From assembly GCA_002696025.1 (NCBI GenBank), contig NZQU01000011.1, positions 1 to 23,579 on the forward strand: a stretch of 23,579 bases of DNA, read 5' to 3'. The position numbers and the translations under genes are program-made. This stretch comes from Crocinitomicaceae bacterium. GTDB lineage: Bacteria > Bacteroidota > Bacteroidia > Flavobacteriales_D > Crocinitomicaceae. The notes below the pieces were generated by a model. It was not told the DNA's origin. It was given only the letters and a program-made list of their open reading frames with translations, and did not search any database. Below, one piece after another: positions 15,601 to 23,024 of this stretch. Each line of letters opens with the position of its first letter. Within the stretch, counting starts at the first letter, position 1.

Positions 15601-16096
15601 GGTATGGGAGGATTCGTACCAAATGCATCTAAAATATGATGATGTGAGTCAAATTCCAACAAAGAACTTTTTATATGGTTTAAAAGAACATGAAGAAACT
15701 GTTTTTGAAATAGCACCTGGAAAAGCAATAATTGTTAAGCTTTTAAGTGTGGGATCTCCAAATGAGGAAGGCTTTAGAACAGTCTTTTTTAAAGTAAATG
15801 GACAGACTAGAAATGTTGAAATTCAGGATAAAAACCTTGCAGTAGAAAAAGTAATGAATGCAAAAGCAGATGCTAATAATGAAAATGAAATTGGAGCGCC
15901 TCTTCAGGGACTTCTTAGTAAGGTTTTGGTTAAAACAGGTCAAGAGGTAAAGAAAAACGAACCCTTGTTTATAATAGAAGCTATGAAAATGGAAACAAGT
16001 GTTACCGCTATTTGTGATTCTAAAGTCAAAAAGATTATATTAAAAGAGGGGTCAATGGTAAATACAGATGACTTAATTTTAACTTTAGATAATTAA
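12641..16096 (+). CDS. pyc: pyruvate carboxylase, single chain
   Basis: Biotin enzyme that carboxylates pyruvate to oxaloacetate, the main anaplerotic supply to the TCA cycle. The 1151 residues carry all domains in the standard order. First comes biotin carboxylase (KVLIANRGEIAIRI, IHPGYGFLSEN, ASGGGGRGMR, RDCSVQRRFQKVIEVAPS, EVNPRIQVEH). The carboxyltransferase follows from about residue 530 (FTDTTMRDAHQSLLATRVRS, AIKDMAGLLKPYAA, HLHTHDTSS). A PYC/OADA-type domain and a C-terminal biotinyl domain complete it, with EAMKMETS and biotin on K1116. Length matches typical one-chain enzymes. The ATG at 12641 precedes the conserved first strand. The TAA is one base ahead of the next gene's ATG, so the two are co-transcribed. 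Confidence 0.97.
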   Translation: MKINKVLIANRGEIAIRIFRACVELNLKTVGIYTYEDRYSQHRYKADESYQVGGDNEPLKPYLDIDAIIHLAIQKKVDAIHPGYGFLSENAEFARKCKENGIVFIGPDPDIMDKLGDKISAKKVAVSCGVPIIESNKKKVSSLKIAKEEAIRIGYPIMLKAASGGGGRGMRILYKSEDLDIAFDEARREAKNAFGDDTVFLEKYVEEPKHIEVQIAGDRHGNIVHLYERDCSVQRRFQKVIEVAPSLGVSESIREKLFQYALAIAEEVKYNNVGTVEFLVDKDGSIYFIEVNPRIQVEHTVTEMVTGIDLIKTQIFIAGGYKLSDQQIKIPNQESIKLNGFAMQCRITTEDPENNFQPDYGTITTYRSAVGFGIRLDAGSLYQGVTVSPFFDSMLVKVSAKSRTLDGACRKMDRALREFRIRGVKTNMPFLLNLIRHPKFVEGKVTVNFIQKTPSLFKLRTQLDRATKAVTFLGDVVVNGNPDVKFIDPLKRFETPIVPSYDKYASYSKGTKDLLTELGPEGFSKWLRNEKKIHFTDTTMRDAHQSLLATRVRSKDMLAVAEAFAKTHPQTFSMEVWGGATFDVCMRFLYENPWKRLAELRKAMPNVLLQMLLRGSNAVGYTAYPDNLIEKFIEKSWETGVDVFRIFDSMNWMKSMEFSIDTVRKKTGGLAEVCLCYTGDILDPKNTKYNMDYYLSMAKDIENAGAHIIAIKDMAGLLKPYAAKELIEGLRSETNLPIHLHTHDTSSIQSATYLKAIEAGVDVVDVALSGLSGLTSQPSFNSIVEMMKYNKRENPYNTQSLNEFSNYWETVREYYYPFESGLKAGTAEVYKHEIPGGQYSNLKPQAIALGLGDKFDEIKTKYAEVNNLFGNIVKVTPSSKVVGDMAQYLVANNLTIEDVVERGDSISFPESVQSFFRGDLGQPVGGFPKKLQKTILKNQKAYTNRPNAHLKPVDFEIEFEQFVKKFQKGFGRELVMTDFLSWKLYPKVWEDSYQMHLKYDDVSQIPTKNFLYGLKEHEETVFEIAPGKAIIVKLLSVGSPNEEGFRTVFFKVNGQTRNVEIQDKNLAVEKVMNAKADANNENEIGAPLQGLLSKVLVKTGQEVKKNEPLFIIEAMKMETSVTAICDSKVKKIILKEGSMVNTDDLILTLDN

Positions 16097-16097
16097 T

Positions 16098-16631
16098 ATG
16101 AAAAATATTGTTGTTTTTGGAGCTAGTAACAGTATTAATTCAATCAATAAAAAACTTGCTATATATGCGGGGGGATTGGTTAAGGATGCTAACATTAGCG
16201 TTTTAGATTTAAATGACTATGTTATGCCGATTTATAGTGAAGACATTCAAAATCAATATGGCATTCCTGAATTGGCACATGAATTTAAGGATAGTTTAAG
16301 AAAGTCAGATGGGATTATTATTTCTTTTGCAGAATACAATGGGTCATACACCGCAGCATTTAAAAATATTTTTGATTGGATTTCAGTAATAGATAGAGAT
16401 GTTTGGTGTTCAAAGCCAATGTTGCTACTTTCCACATCTCCTGGCCCAAGAGGAGCTGCTGATGTTTTAGAAAGTGCATACAAAAGAATTAATCATGGCA
16501 ATAAGAATATTGTTTTGGCATTTAGTGTTCCTTCATTCGGTAAAAATTTTGATGAAAAATATGGCATTCTTGATAAAGAGCTGTTAAATTCTCTTCAAGA
16601 TAAGATCAATTCCTTTACAGAGGCCTTGTAA
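16098..16631 (+). CDS. NAD(P)H-dependent FMN reductase-like flavoprotein
   Basis: A 177-residue flavodoxin-fold protein of the NADPH-dependent FMN reductase family. Visible signatures are the N-terminal phosphate-binding loop (VVFGASNSINSIN), the flavin-site segment AEYNGSYTAAFKNIFDW, and STSPGPRGAADVLE. These are all at the usual places for a protein of this size. It may reduce free FMN, quinones or other small acceptors. The gene follows pyc after a single base, so it shares that transcript; a functional link to pyruvate carboxylation is not known. Confidence 0.85.
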   Translation: MKNIVVFGASNSINSINKKLAIYAGGLVKDANISVLDLNDYVMPIYSEDIQNQYGIPELAHEFKDSLRKSDGIIISFAEYNGSYTAAFKNIFDWISVIDRDVWCSKPMLLLSTSPGPRGAADVLESAYKRINHGNKNIVLAFSVPSFGKNFDEKYGILDKELLNSLQDKINSFTEAL

Positions 16632-16653
16632 ATGCGGAGTTTAAAAAACAATA

Positions 16654-17073
16654 TTAATCTCTATTGGCTCTTTGTGAAAACCCCAATGAAACCAAAAGGT
16701 TGGTACATTTGTTAAGTTCCTCTTGCTTACACATAATATAATCATTTGTATAGGTTGAGGTCATGGTAATGTCCAATCCATTTAGAGCTGTTTGCGATGA
16801 AATGGCAGCTAAAAAACCAACGCAATAAAATGGGTTGCCACACCGAATGTTTATTAATTTCCAGTCTTCAGCATTTCGTTCGTAATTCCCAAGATCTTTT
16901 AAATTTTTAATATCTGTTACTACTGTTATTTCATCGCTATCTTGAGTAATGATCAGGTGTTTTTTTACATTTTTAATTTCTGTAACTTTGGTGTAAGCAT
17001 AGGTGCCTTCATCAATTGTAAACCAACTGCAATTAATCACCTCTTGCAGTTTTTTGTCTATTTGAAAATTCAT
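16654..17073 (-). CDS. small ACT-domain protein, probably tandem ACT
   Basis: A 139-residue cytosolic protein resembling the small tandem-ACT proteins related to the amino-acid-sensing CASTOR-type ACT fold. The first half has WFTIDEGTYAYTKV and SDEITVVTDI, like the family's opening and its E-x-T-V-V strand. The second half has the more diagnostic pattern: I-x-CG-x-PFYCVGFLAAIS, then LNGLDITMTSTYTNDYIMC, and a last helix ending LVSLGF. ACT domains bind small ligands, usually amino acids, to control enzymes or act as sensors. The gene is alone on its strand, 22 bases from the end of the FMN reductase gene, and divergent from fhs across 96 bases. Ligand and partner unknown. Confidence 0.6.
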   Translation of the reverse strand: MNFQIDKKLQEVINCSWFTIDEGTYAYTKVTEIKNVKKHLIITQDSDEITVVTDIKNLKDLGNYERNAEDWKLINIRCGNPFYCVGFLAAISSQTALNGLDITMTSTYTNDYIMCKQEELNKCTNLLVSLGFSQRANRD

Positions 17074-17169
17074 GCTTTTAAAAGTATTAATTAAATTATT
17101 ACAAAGGCTTAATAAATGATGAGGAATTGATAACTATCTTTAAACTTAATATATTTTAAATAGATTAAA

Positions 17170-18837
17170 ATGACAGACTTAGATATTGCAAAAACCATAG
17201 AATTAAAACACATTAGGGACATAGCTGAAAAGCTTGGTTTAAATGAAGGAGAAATAGAAATGTATGGCCACAATAAGGCAAAGCTTCCATTGTCAATTAT
17301 TGACAATGATAAAGCAAGCAAAAGCAATCTTATTTTGGTTACGGCGATTTCCCCAACACCTGCAGGTGAGGGTAAAACGACCATGTCAATAGGTCTTTCG
17401 GAAGGGTTAAATCAAATAGGCAAGCAAACAACTGTTGTTTTGAGAGAGCCATCTTTAGGTCCGGTTTTCGGTATAAAAGGCGGCGCAACAGGAGGTGGTT
17501 ACTCTCAAGTTTTACCAATGGAAGATATCAATTTACATTTCACAGGTGACTTTTCTGCTATTGAAAAAGCACATAATTTACTATCGGCAATTGTAGATAA
17601 TAATATTCAGTCAAAAACAAATTCATTAGGAATTGACTCTAGAACAGTAACATGGAAAAGAGTTATGGATATGAATGATCGTGCGCTTAGAAATATTGTT
17701 GTCGGTCTTGGTGGGCCTACATCGGGCGTTCCTAGAGAAACGGGTTTTGACATAACAGCTGCATCTGAAATAATGGCTATTTTATGCTTGTCTAATGATT
17801 TGGCTGACTTAAAGACAAGATTGGGAAATATTTTTATCGGTTATACATTTAAAAAAGAACCGATTTATTGTAGGGATTTGAAAGTAGAGGGAGCAATGGC
17901 TGCGCTTCTTAAAGATGCGGTTAAGCCAAATCTTGTTCAAACTATAGAAGGAAATCCAGCAATAATTCATGGGGGGCCATTTGCAAACATTGCCCAAGGA
18001 ACAAATTCTGTCTTGGCAACCAAAATGGGAATGACTCTATCAGAATATACGGTTACTGAAGCTGGTTTTGGTGCTGATTTGGGGGCAGAAAAGTTTTTAG
18101 ACATTAAATGCCAAAGTGCAGGTTTAAGACCTAAAGCAGTTGTTGTAACTACAACAATAAGAGCTCTTAAATACCATGGTGGCGCTGATTTAAAATCATT
18201 AACCACAGAAAACGTTGATGCATTAAAAAAGGGCATTCCTAATTTGGAAAAACACCTTGAAAACATCAGGCAATTTAATTTGGTGCCAATCATTTCTATC
18301 AATAGGTTTGTTTCTGATTCAGATGAGGAAATTGAAACGATTATTCAATTTGCCAAAGAAAATGACATCAGAGTTTCCTTGGCTGAAGTATGGGCAAAGG
18401 GAGGAAAGGGTTCAGTTGATTTGGCGAAGCAAGTTGTTGAAGTTGTTGAATCAGGTGAATCGAATTTCAAAGCTCTTTATGATTGGAAATCACCTGTAGA
18501 AGACAAAATAAAAACCATTACAAGTAAAATTTATGGTGCTAGCCAAGTTGAATATTCTTCAAAGGCTAAGAAAAACTTAAAGACAATATCAGATTTGGGT
18601 TTAAATCATTTACCAATTTGTGTGGCTAAAACTCAAAAGTCACTCTCAGATGATCCAAAATTGATTGGTAGACCAGAGAATTTCACCATAAGAATTCGAG
18701 AAATAGAAATCGCGGCAGGTGCTGGGTTTTTAATTCCAATTACTGGGGATATGATGCGAATGCCTGGTTTGCCTGCACATCCTGCGTCAGAGAAAATAAA
18801 CATTGACAATAATGGCGTTATTTCAGGATTGTTTTAA
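17170..18837 (+). CDS. fhs: formate-tetrahydrofolate ligase
   Basis: Joins formate to tetrahydrofolate with ATP to give 10-formyl-THF. The reaction is reversible and can release formate with ATP gain. The 555-residue length is standard. Visible motifs are the P-loop TPAGEGKTT at residues 63-71, REPSLGPVFGIKGGATGGG, INLHFTGDFSAIEKAHNLL, EAGFGADLGAEKF, and the C-terminal GDMMRMPGLPAHPA. The ATG at 17170 fits. It is first in a likely operon with fdhD (20-base gap) and the molybdopterin oxidoreductase (28-base gap), which ties folate C1 chemistry to formate redox chemistry. Confidence 0.97.
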   Translation: MTDLDIAKTIELKHIRDIAEKLGLNEGEIEMYGHNKAKLPLSIIDNDKASKSNLILVTAISPTPAGEGKTTMSIGLSEGLNQIGKQTTVVLREPSLGPVFGIKGGATGGGYSQVLPMEDINLHFTGDFSAIEKAHNLLSAIVDNNIQSKTNSLGIDSRTVTWKRVMDMNDRALRNIVVGLGGPTSGVPRETGFDITAASEIMAILCLSNDLADLKTRLGNIFIGYTFKKEPIYCRDLKVEGAMAALLKDAVKPNLVQTIEGNPAIIHGGPFANIAQGTNSVLATKMGMTLSEYTVTEAGFGADLGAEKFLDIKCQSAGLRPKAVVVTTTIRALKYHGGADLKSLTTENVDALKKGIPNLEKHLENIRQFNLVPIISINRFVSDSDEEIETIIQFAKENDIRVSLAEVWAKGGKGSVDLAKQVVEVVESGESNFKALYDWKSPVEDKIKTITSKIYGASQVEYSSKAKKNLKTISDLGLNHLPICVAKTQKSLSDDPKLIGRPENFTIRIREIEIAAGAGFLIPITGDMMRMPGLPAHPASEKINIDNNGVISGLF

Positions 18838-18857
18838 CAATCATTGATTTCAAAGAT

Positions 18858-19676
18858 ATGGCAACAAAAAACTATGAAGGGCTAAAGTTTATTGACGGAG
18901 ATATTGATAACACTCTTGATTCACTAACTAAAGAACAGGCATTACAGATTAAAATAAATAACACGGTGTTTACCATATCTATGAGAACACCAGGAGAGGA
19001 TGTAAATTTAATAAGGGGGATGTTGCATTCAGAGGGGATTATTAATGATCGTGAATTTATGCCTGATTTCTCTTTTGAAAAACAAGAAAAACTGCAAGCT
19101 CAAACAATAGTTAATGTTGTAATTCCGATGGAAAAGATTGGGTTGGCATATTCAAACAGCAGAAGTCTTTTGTCTGTTTCTTCTTGTGGTATTTGTGGAA
19201 AAACTTCATTAGAAGATATAGATGGAGGAGATAACAAGATAGAGGATAAAAATAAAATTGACATTAATTTGATCCATCAACTTTTCAAACAGATGCAAAC
19301 CCAACAACATGATTTTAATCAATCAGGAGGCACTCATGCTGCAGCTGCATTTTGTATAAATGGAAACATGTTGTGTTCTATGGAGGACATTGGAAGACAC
19401 AATGCAGTAGATAAAGTAATAGGAAAGCTAATTTTTGAAAATCAACTTAAAGAAGCTAAAATTATAACCGTTAGTGGTCGAATTTCATATGAAATAGTAA
19501 TTAAATGTTTTAAAGCTGGAATTCCTTTTCTAGCTGCAGTATCTGCCCCATCTTCATTGGCGGTTGATTATGCAAAAGAATTGGGCATAACTCTGTTTGC
19601 ATTTTGTAGAAGCAGTCGTGCTACTTGCTACTCCAATCCTCAACGTACAAAAACCAGCAATGGAAATAAAATATAA
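18858..19676 (+). CDS. fdhD: formate dehydrogenase accessory sulfurtransferase
   Basis: FdhD moves sulfur onto the molybdenum cofactor of formate dehydrogenases, which is needed for their activity. The 272-residue protein carries the family active-site loop SVSSCGICGKTSLEDI, with C110 and C113 as the CxxC pair. Later signatures are GGTHAAAAFC and SMEDIGRHNAVDKVIGK, then VSGRISYEIV and the cofactor-site segment AVSAPSSLAVDYA. The tail ATCYSN is also typical. Its place directly before a molybdopterin oxidoreductase identifies the likely client. Confidence 0.94.
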   Translation: MATKNYEGLKFIDGDIDNTLDSLTKEQALQIKINNTVFTISMRTPGEDVNLIRGMLHSEGIINDREFMPDFSFEKQEKLQAQTIVNVVIPMEKIGLAYSNSRSLLSVSSCGICGKTSLEDIDGGDNKIEDKNKIDINLIHQLFKQMQTQQHDFNQSGGTHAAAAFCINGNMLCSMEDIGRHNAVDKVIGKLIFENQLKEAKIITVSGRISYEIVIKCFKAGIPFLAAVSAPSSLAVDYAKELGITLFAFCRSSRATCYSNPQRTKTSNGNKI

Positions 19677-19704
19677 ATTAATTGAGAAATTGTAAATTTA
19701 GAAC

Positions 19705-22008
19705 TTGAAAGATTCTTTTAAAAATTCTGGTCAACCCCCCAAGAAGTTCACTGAAATATCATTGACTGATCCAAAACGTTATGCAGCGGGTATACCAGCG
19801 ATAATATCTTCTTTAAACTTTATTAAAAAAGAAGTAGGTCTTGGAAATGGAGTAAGGCTTCTAAAAAGCATGAATCAGATGGGTGGATTTGACTGCCCAG
19901 GTTGTGCATGGCCAGACCCTGATGATAAAAGAGCTTTGCTTTCTGAATATTGTGAAAATGGAGCAAAGGCTATTTCTGAGGAATATGCAAAGGCCAAAGC
20001 AGGGCCAGATTTTTTTTCAAAGTATACGATTTCTAATTTATTAGATTGGTCAGATTTAGATCTAGGAAAATCAGGGAGATTAACGCATCCAATGGTTTTT
20101 AATCCTGAGACTGATAAGTATGATGAAACTTCATGGGATGATGCGTTTTTGTTAATTGCTAAAGAGTTAAAATCCTTAGAAAATCCTGATGAAGCTGTTT
20201 TTTATACTTCTGGAAGAACAAGTAATGAGGCTGCATTTTTATACCAACTGATGGTAAGAAAATTTGGAACAAATAATTTGCCTGATTGCTCAAATATGTG
20301 TCATGAGAGTAGTGGAACAGCACTGTCAGAAACCTTAGGTATAGGAAAGGGATCAGTTACTTTAGAAGACTTCAATCATGCCGAATTGGTTATGGTTATT
20401 GGACAAAATCCAGGAACAAACCATCCAAGAATGCTTTCAGCATTAAGAAATACTAAGAAAAATGGGGGCTCAATTATTTGTATCAACCCTTTGCCAGAAG
20501 CAGGACTTATTGCTTTCAAAGACCCTCAAAAACCATTAGAGTGGATTGGAAAAGGAACAAACCTTTCGGATTTATATTTGCCAGTTCGGATCAATGGTGA
20601 TTTGGCTCTTATCAAAGCGATTTTGGTTTTGATTTATGAAAAAGAAAAAACAAACCCAGGCTCACAATTTGATTGGGATTTTATTAATGGTCAAACACAA
20701 GGAATAGATCTCTTTATAGAAAATATAAAAAAACAAGATTTTAATTTCCTTGTAAAGGAAAGTGGTGTTGATGAGGCTCTAATTAAAGAGGCTGCAGAAT
20801 TAATTTCACAAAAATCAAAAATAATTATTTGCTGGGCAATGGGATTAACTCAGCAAAAAAATGCTGTTTCAAATATACAGGAGCTTGTTAATTTATTGTT
20901 GTTAAAGGGAAGTATAGCAAAAAAAGGAGCGGGAACGTGTCCAGTTAGAGGGCACTCTAATGTTCAGGGAGATCGAACAATGGGGATTTGGGAAAAACCA
21001 CCTGCATTTTTAATTGATAATTTAAAAGAAGTTTTTCATTTTAATCCACCTACAAAACATGGTTATGATGTTGTTGAGGCAATTAAAGCCATGCATGAAA
21101 ACAAAGCGAAGATATTTATTGGTATGGGGGGTAATTTTATATCAGCAACTCCCGATACTGCATTTACAGCAGAAGCCTTAAAAAAATGCGATCTAACTGT
21201 TCATGTTTCAACCAAGCCCAACAGAAGCCATTTGATTCACGGTAAGAAAGCATTGATACTTCCTGTTTTAGGCAGGTCTGAACAGGACTTCCAGAAATCA
21301 GGACATCAATTTGTTACTGTTGAAAATAGCATGGGTGTCGTTCATTCATCAAAAGGAAATATGCCGCCAATTTCTAAACATATTATAAGTGAACCAGAAC
21401 TTATTTGTAGGCTTTCATCTGTTTTATTTAAAAATGATTCAATTAATTGGCTTGAGTTTAAAGATGATTATTCATTAATAAGAGATAAAATCGAAGCGGT
21501 AATACCTGGATTTAAATCATATAATAAAAGAGTGGAAAACCCATCTGGTTTTTATTTACCCAACAATGCAAGAAGTGGAGATTTTACAAAAACTAAAACA
21601 GGTAAGGCCAATTTTACAACGCATACTGTAACACCATTGGACCTATCGGAGGGGCAATTGTTAATGATGACTATTAGAACTCATGACCAATACAATACAA
21701 CTATTTATGGTTTAAATGATCGATATAGAGGTGTTTACAATGAGCGACGTGTCATTTTTATGAATGAGGGGGACATGCTTGAGTATGGTTTTGAAAACCT
21801 TGATATAGTAGATATAAAAAGTCACTTTAATGGAGAGGAGAGATTGGCCGAAAAATTTAAAGTGGTCAAGTATCCGATCCCACCAAAATGTTGTGCAACT
21901 TATTTTCCAGAAACCAATGTATTGGTGCCAATAGGAAGTGTTGCAGATAAAAGCAATACACCAACATCTAAGTTTATAAAAGTCACTTTAACACGGCATG
22001 TGCGTTAA
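19705..22008 (+). CDS. FdhF/YdeP-type molybdopterin oxidoreductase (putative formate dehydrogenase)
   Basis: A 767-residue catalytic subunit of the DMSO-reductase superfamily, FdhF/YdeP branch. The N-terminus shows a three-cysteine site, CPGC then C (C64, C67, C83), in the family context FDCPGCAWPDP and EYCENGAKA. The molybdenum-ligand position is probably C199 in SNMCHESSGTAL, aligning by the following His with the selenocysteine site of E. coli FdhH. Cofactor-binding stretches include VMVIGQNPGTNHPRML, CPVRGHSNVQGDRTMGIWE, and a C-terminal dinucleotide-binding domain (MTIRTHDQYNTTIYG). No signal peptide is seen, so it is cytosolic. The start is TTG at 19705: an in-frame TAG precedes it by one codon and no ATG occurs before the cysteine motif. 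Formate is the likely substrate from context, but the family is not biochemically settled. Confidence 0.88.
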   Translation: MKDSFKNSGQPPKKFTEISLTDPKRYAAGIPAIISSLNFIKKEVGLGNGVRLLKSMNQMGGFDCPGCAWPDPDDKRALLSEYCENGAKAISEEYAKAKAGPDFFSKYTISNLLDWSDLDLGKSGRLTHPMVFNPETDKYDETSWDDAFLLIAKELKSLENPDEAVFYTSGRTSNEAAFLYQLMVRKFGTNNLPDCSNMCHESSGTALSETLGIGKGSVTLEDFNHAELVMVIGQNPGTNHPRMLSALRNTKKNGGSIICINPLPEAGLIAFKDPQKPLEWIGKGTNLSDLYLPVRINGDLALIKAILVLIYEKEKTNPGSQFDWDFINGQTQGIDLFIENIKKQDFNFLVKESGVDEALIKEAAELISQKSKIIICWAMGLTQQKNAVSNIQELVNLLLLKGSIAKKGAGTCPVRGHSNVQGDRTMGIWEKPPAFLIDNLKEVFHFNPPTKHGYDVVEAIKAMHENKAKIFIGMGGNFISATPDTAFTAEALKKCDLTVHVSTKPNRSHLIHGKKALILPVLGRSEQDFQKSGHQFVTVENSMGVVHSSKGNMPPISKHIISEPELICRLSSVLFKNDSINWLEFKDDYSLIRDKIEAVIPGFKSYNKRVENPSGFYLPNNARSGDFTKTKTGKANFTTHTVTPLDLSEGQLLMMTIRTHDQYNTTIYGLNDRYRGVYNERRVIFMNEGDMLEYGFENLDIVDIKSHFNGEERLAEKFKVVKYPIPPKCCATYFPETNVLVPIGSVADKSNTPTSKFIKVTLTRHVR

Positions 22009-22016
22009 AAAATAAC

Positions 22017-23024
22017 TTAACCACCAATAGCAATCATACTTCGGTTTTCAGAATGTTTTTTCTTATTGCTAAAAGATTCATTAGTAGTCAATCCATTTCT
22101 GATTTTCTTTTTCATTAGAACCGATTTTTGAATAACACCTTCAATTGATTTTCCTTCTCTTAATTGTGTTAAAAGATCATTTTCTTCTGAAGAAAATAAA
22201 CAGTTTTTTAATTGCCCATTAGCTGTTAATCGCAGTCTATTGCAACTATCACAGAAGGGATTTGTGACAGTGCTTATAACAGCAAAGCTGCCCGTGTAAT
22301 GGCTTACCTTATAATTTTTTGAAGTATCATTTTGTGCATCTTTTAAACGAATAATTTTTGTTTTCGAAAACTCGTTAAAAGCACTGTTCATAATAGATTC
22401 GTATGAAACAAGCTTGCTTACATCCCATTTGTTTCCGTTAAAAGGCATAAATTCAATAAAACGAACAACGATCGGCCAGTCTTTTGTTAGATTGATAAAA
22501 TCAATAATTTCATTTTCGTTAAAGTCTTTTATTAAAACGACATTTAACTTGACATGAAATCCCTCTTTAATTAATAAATGAATATTGTCAAATACTTTTT
22601 TAAAGTTATCCCTTCGTGTTATTTGTTTGAATTTTTCTGAGTCAAGAGAGTCTAAACTTGCATTTATATTCCGTATTCCGTTTTCCTTTAATGTGTCAAC
22701 AAATCGATCAACTAGAATGGCATTTGTAGTTATAGATAATTCAACATTTAAACTCGCTAATTTTTTTAATATTACATCAATGTCCTTTCTAATTAATGGT
22801 TCACCTCCAGTTAGCCTTATTTTAGTTACGCCATTTCTTACAAAGGTGGAAGCAATCTGATAGATTTCCTCATAAGTCATTAAGTGACTTCTTGGACTTA
22901 AAGCAATACCATTTTCAGGCATGCAATACGTGCATCGAAGGTTGCATCTTTCAATAAGAGAAATTCTTAAATAAGAATGTTCTCTTTTGTGAGAGTCAGT
23001 TAATATGTTGTTTTCTGTTTGCAT
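22017..23024 (-). CDS. moaA: GTP 3',8-cyclase MoaA
   Basis: Radical-SAM enzyme for the first step of molybdopterin synthesis, converting GTP to 3',8-cyclo-GTP. The 335-residue length is normal. The radical-SAM cluster site is ERCNLRCTYC (C27, C31, C34), followed by RLTGGEPL. The second cluster site is C258, C261 and C275 (CX2CX13C, in PFCDSCNRLRLTANGQLKNC). The protein ends in the Gly-Gly pair required by the family. It is translationally coupled to the upstream moaC-moaB fusion, whose TAA shares its last A with the moaA ATG. Its 3' end is 8 bases from that of the oxidoreductase gene. Confidence 0.97.
   Translation of the reverse strand: MQTENNILTDSHKREHSYLRISLIERCNLRCTYCMPENGIALSPRSHLMTYEEIYQIASTFVRNGVTKIRLTGGEPLIRKDIDVILKKLASLNVELSITTNAILVDRFVDTLKENGIRNINASLDSLDSEKFKQITRRDNFKKVFDNIHLLIKEGFHVKLNVVLIKDFNENEIIDFINLTKDWPIVVRFIEFMPFNGNKWDVSKLVSYESIMNSAFNEFSKTKIIRLKDAQNDTSKNYKVSHYTGSFAVISTVTNPFCDSCNRLRLTANGQLKNCLFSSEENDLLTQLREGKSIEGVIQKSVLMKKKIRNGLTTNESFSNKKKHSENRSMIAIGG

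Noticed and set aside
16632..16653. Possible terminator between the FMN reductase gene and the ACT gene
   Set aside because: The 22-base gap has an A-run but no stem that could form a hairpin.
17967..18302. Minus-strand open frame of 111 codons inside fhs
   Set aside because: It is antisense to a strongly conserved enzyme, has no family features and no independent signals.
20295..20310. Possible selenocysteine codon in the oxidoreductase
   Set aside because: The aligned position is an ordinary TGT cysteine codon and the frame has no internal TGA.
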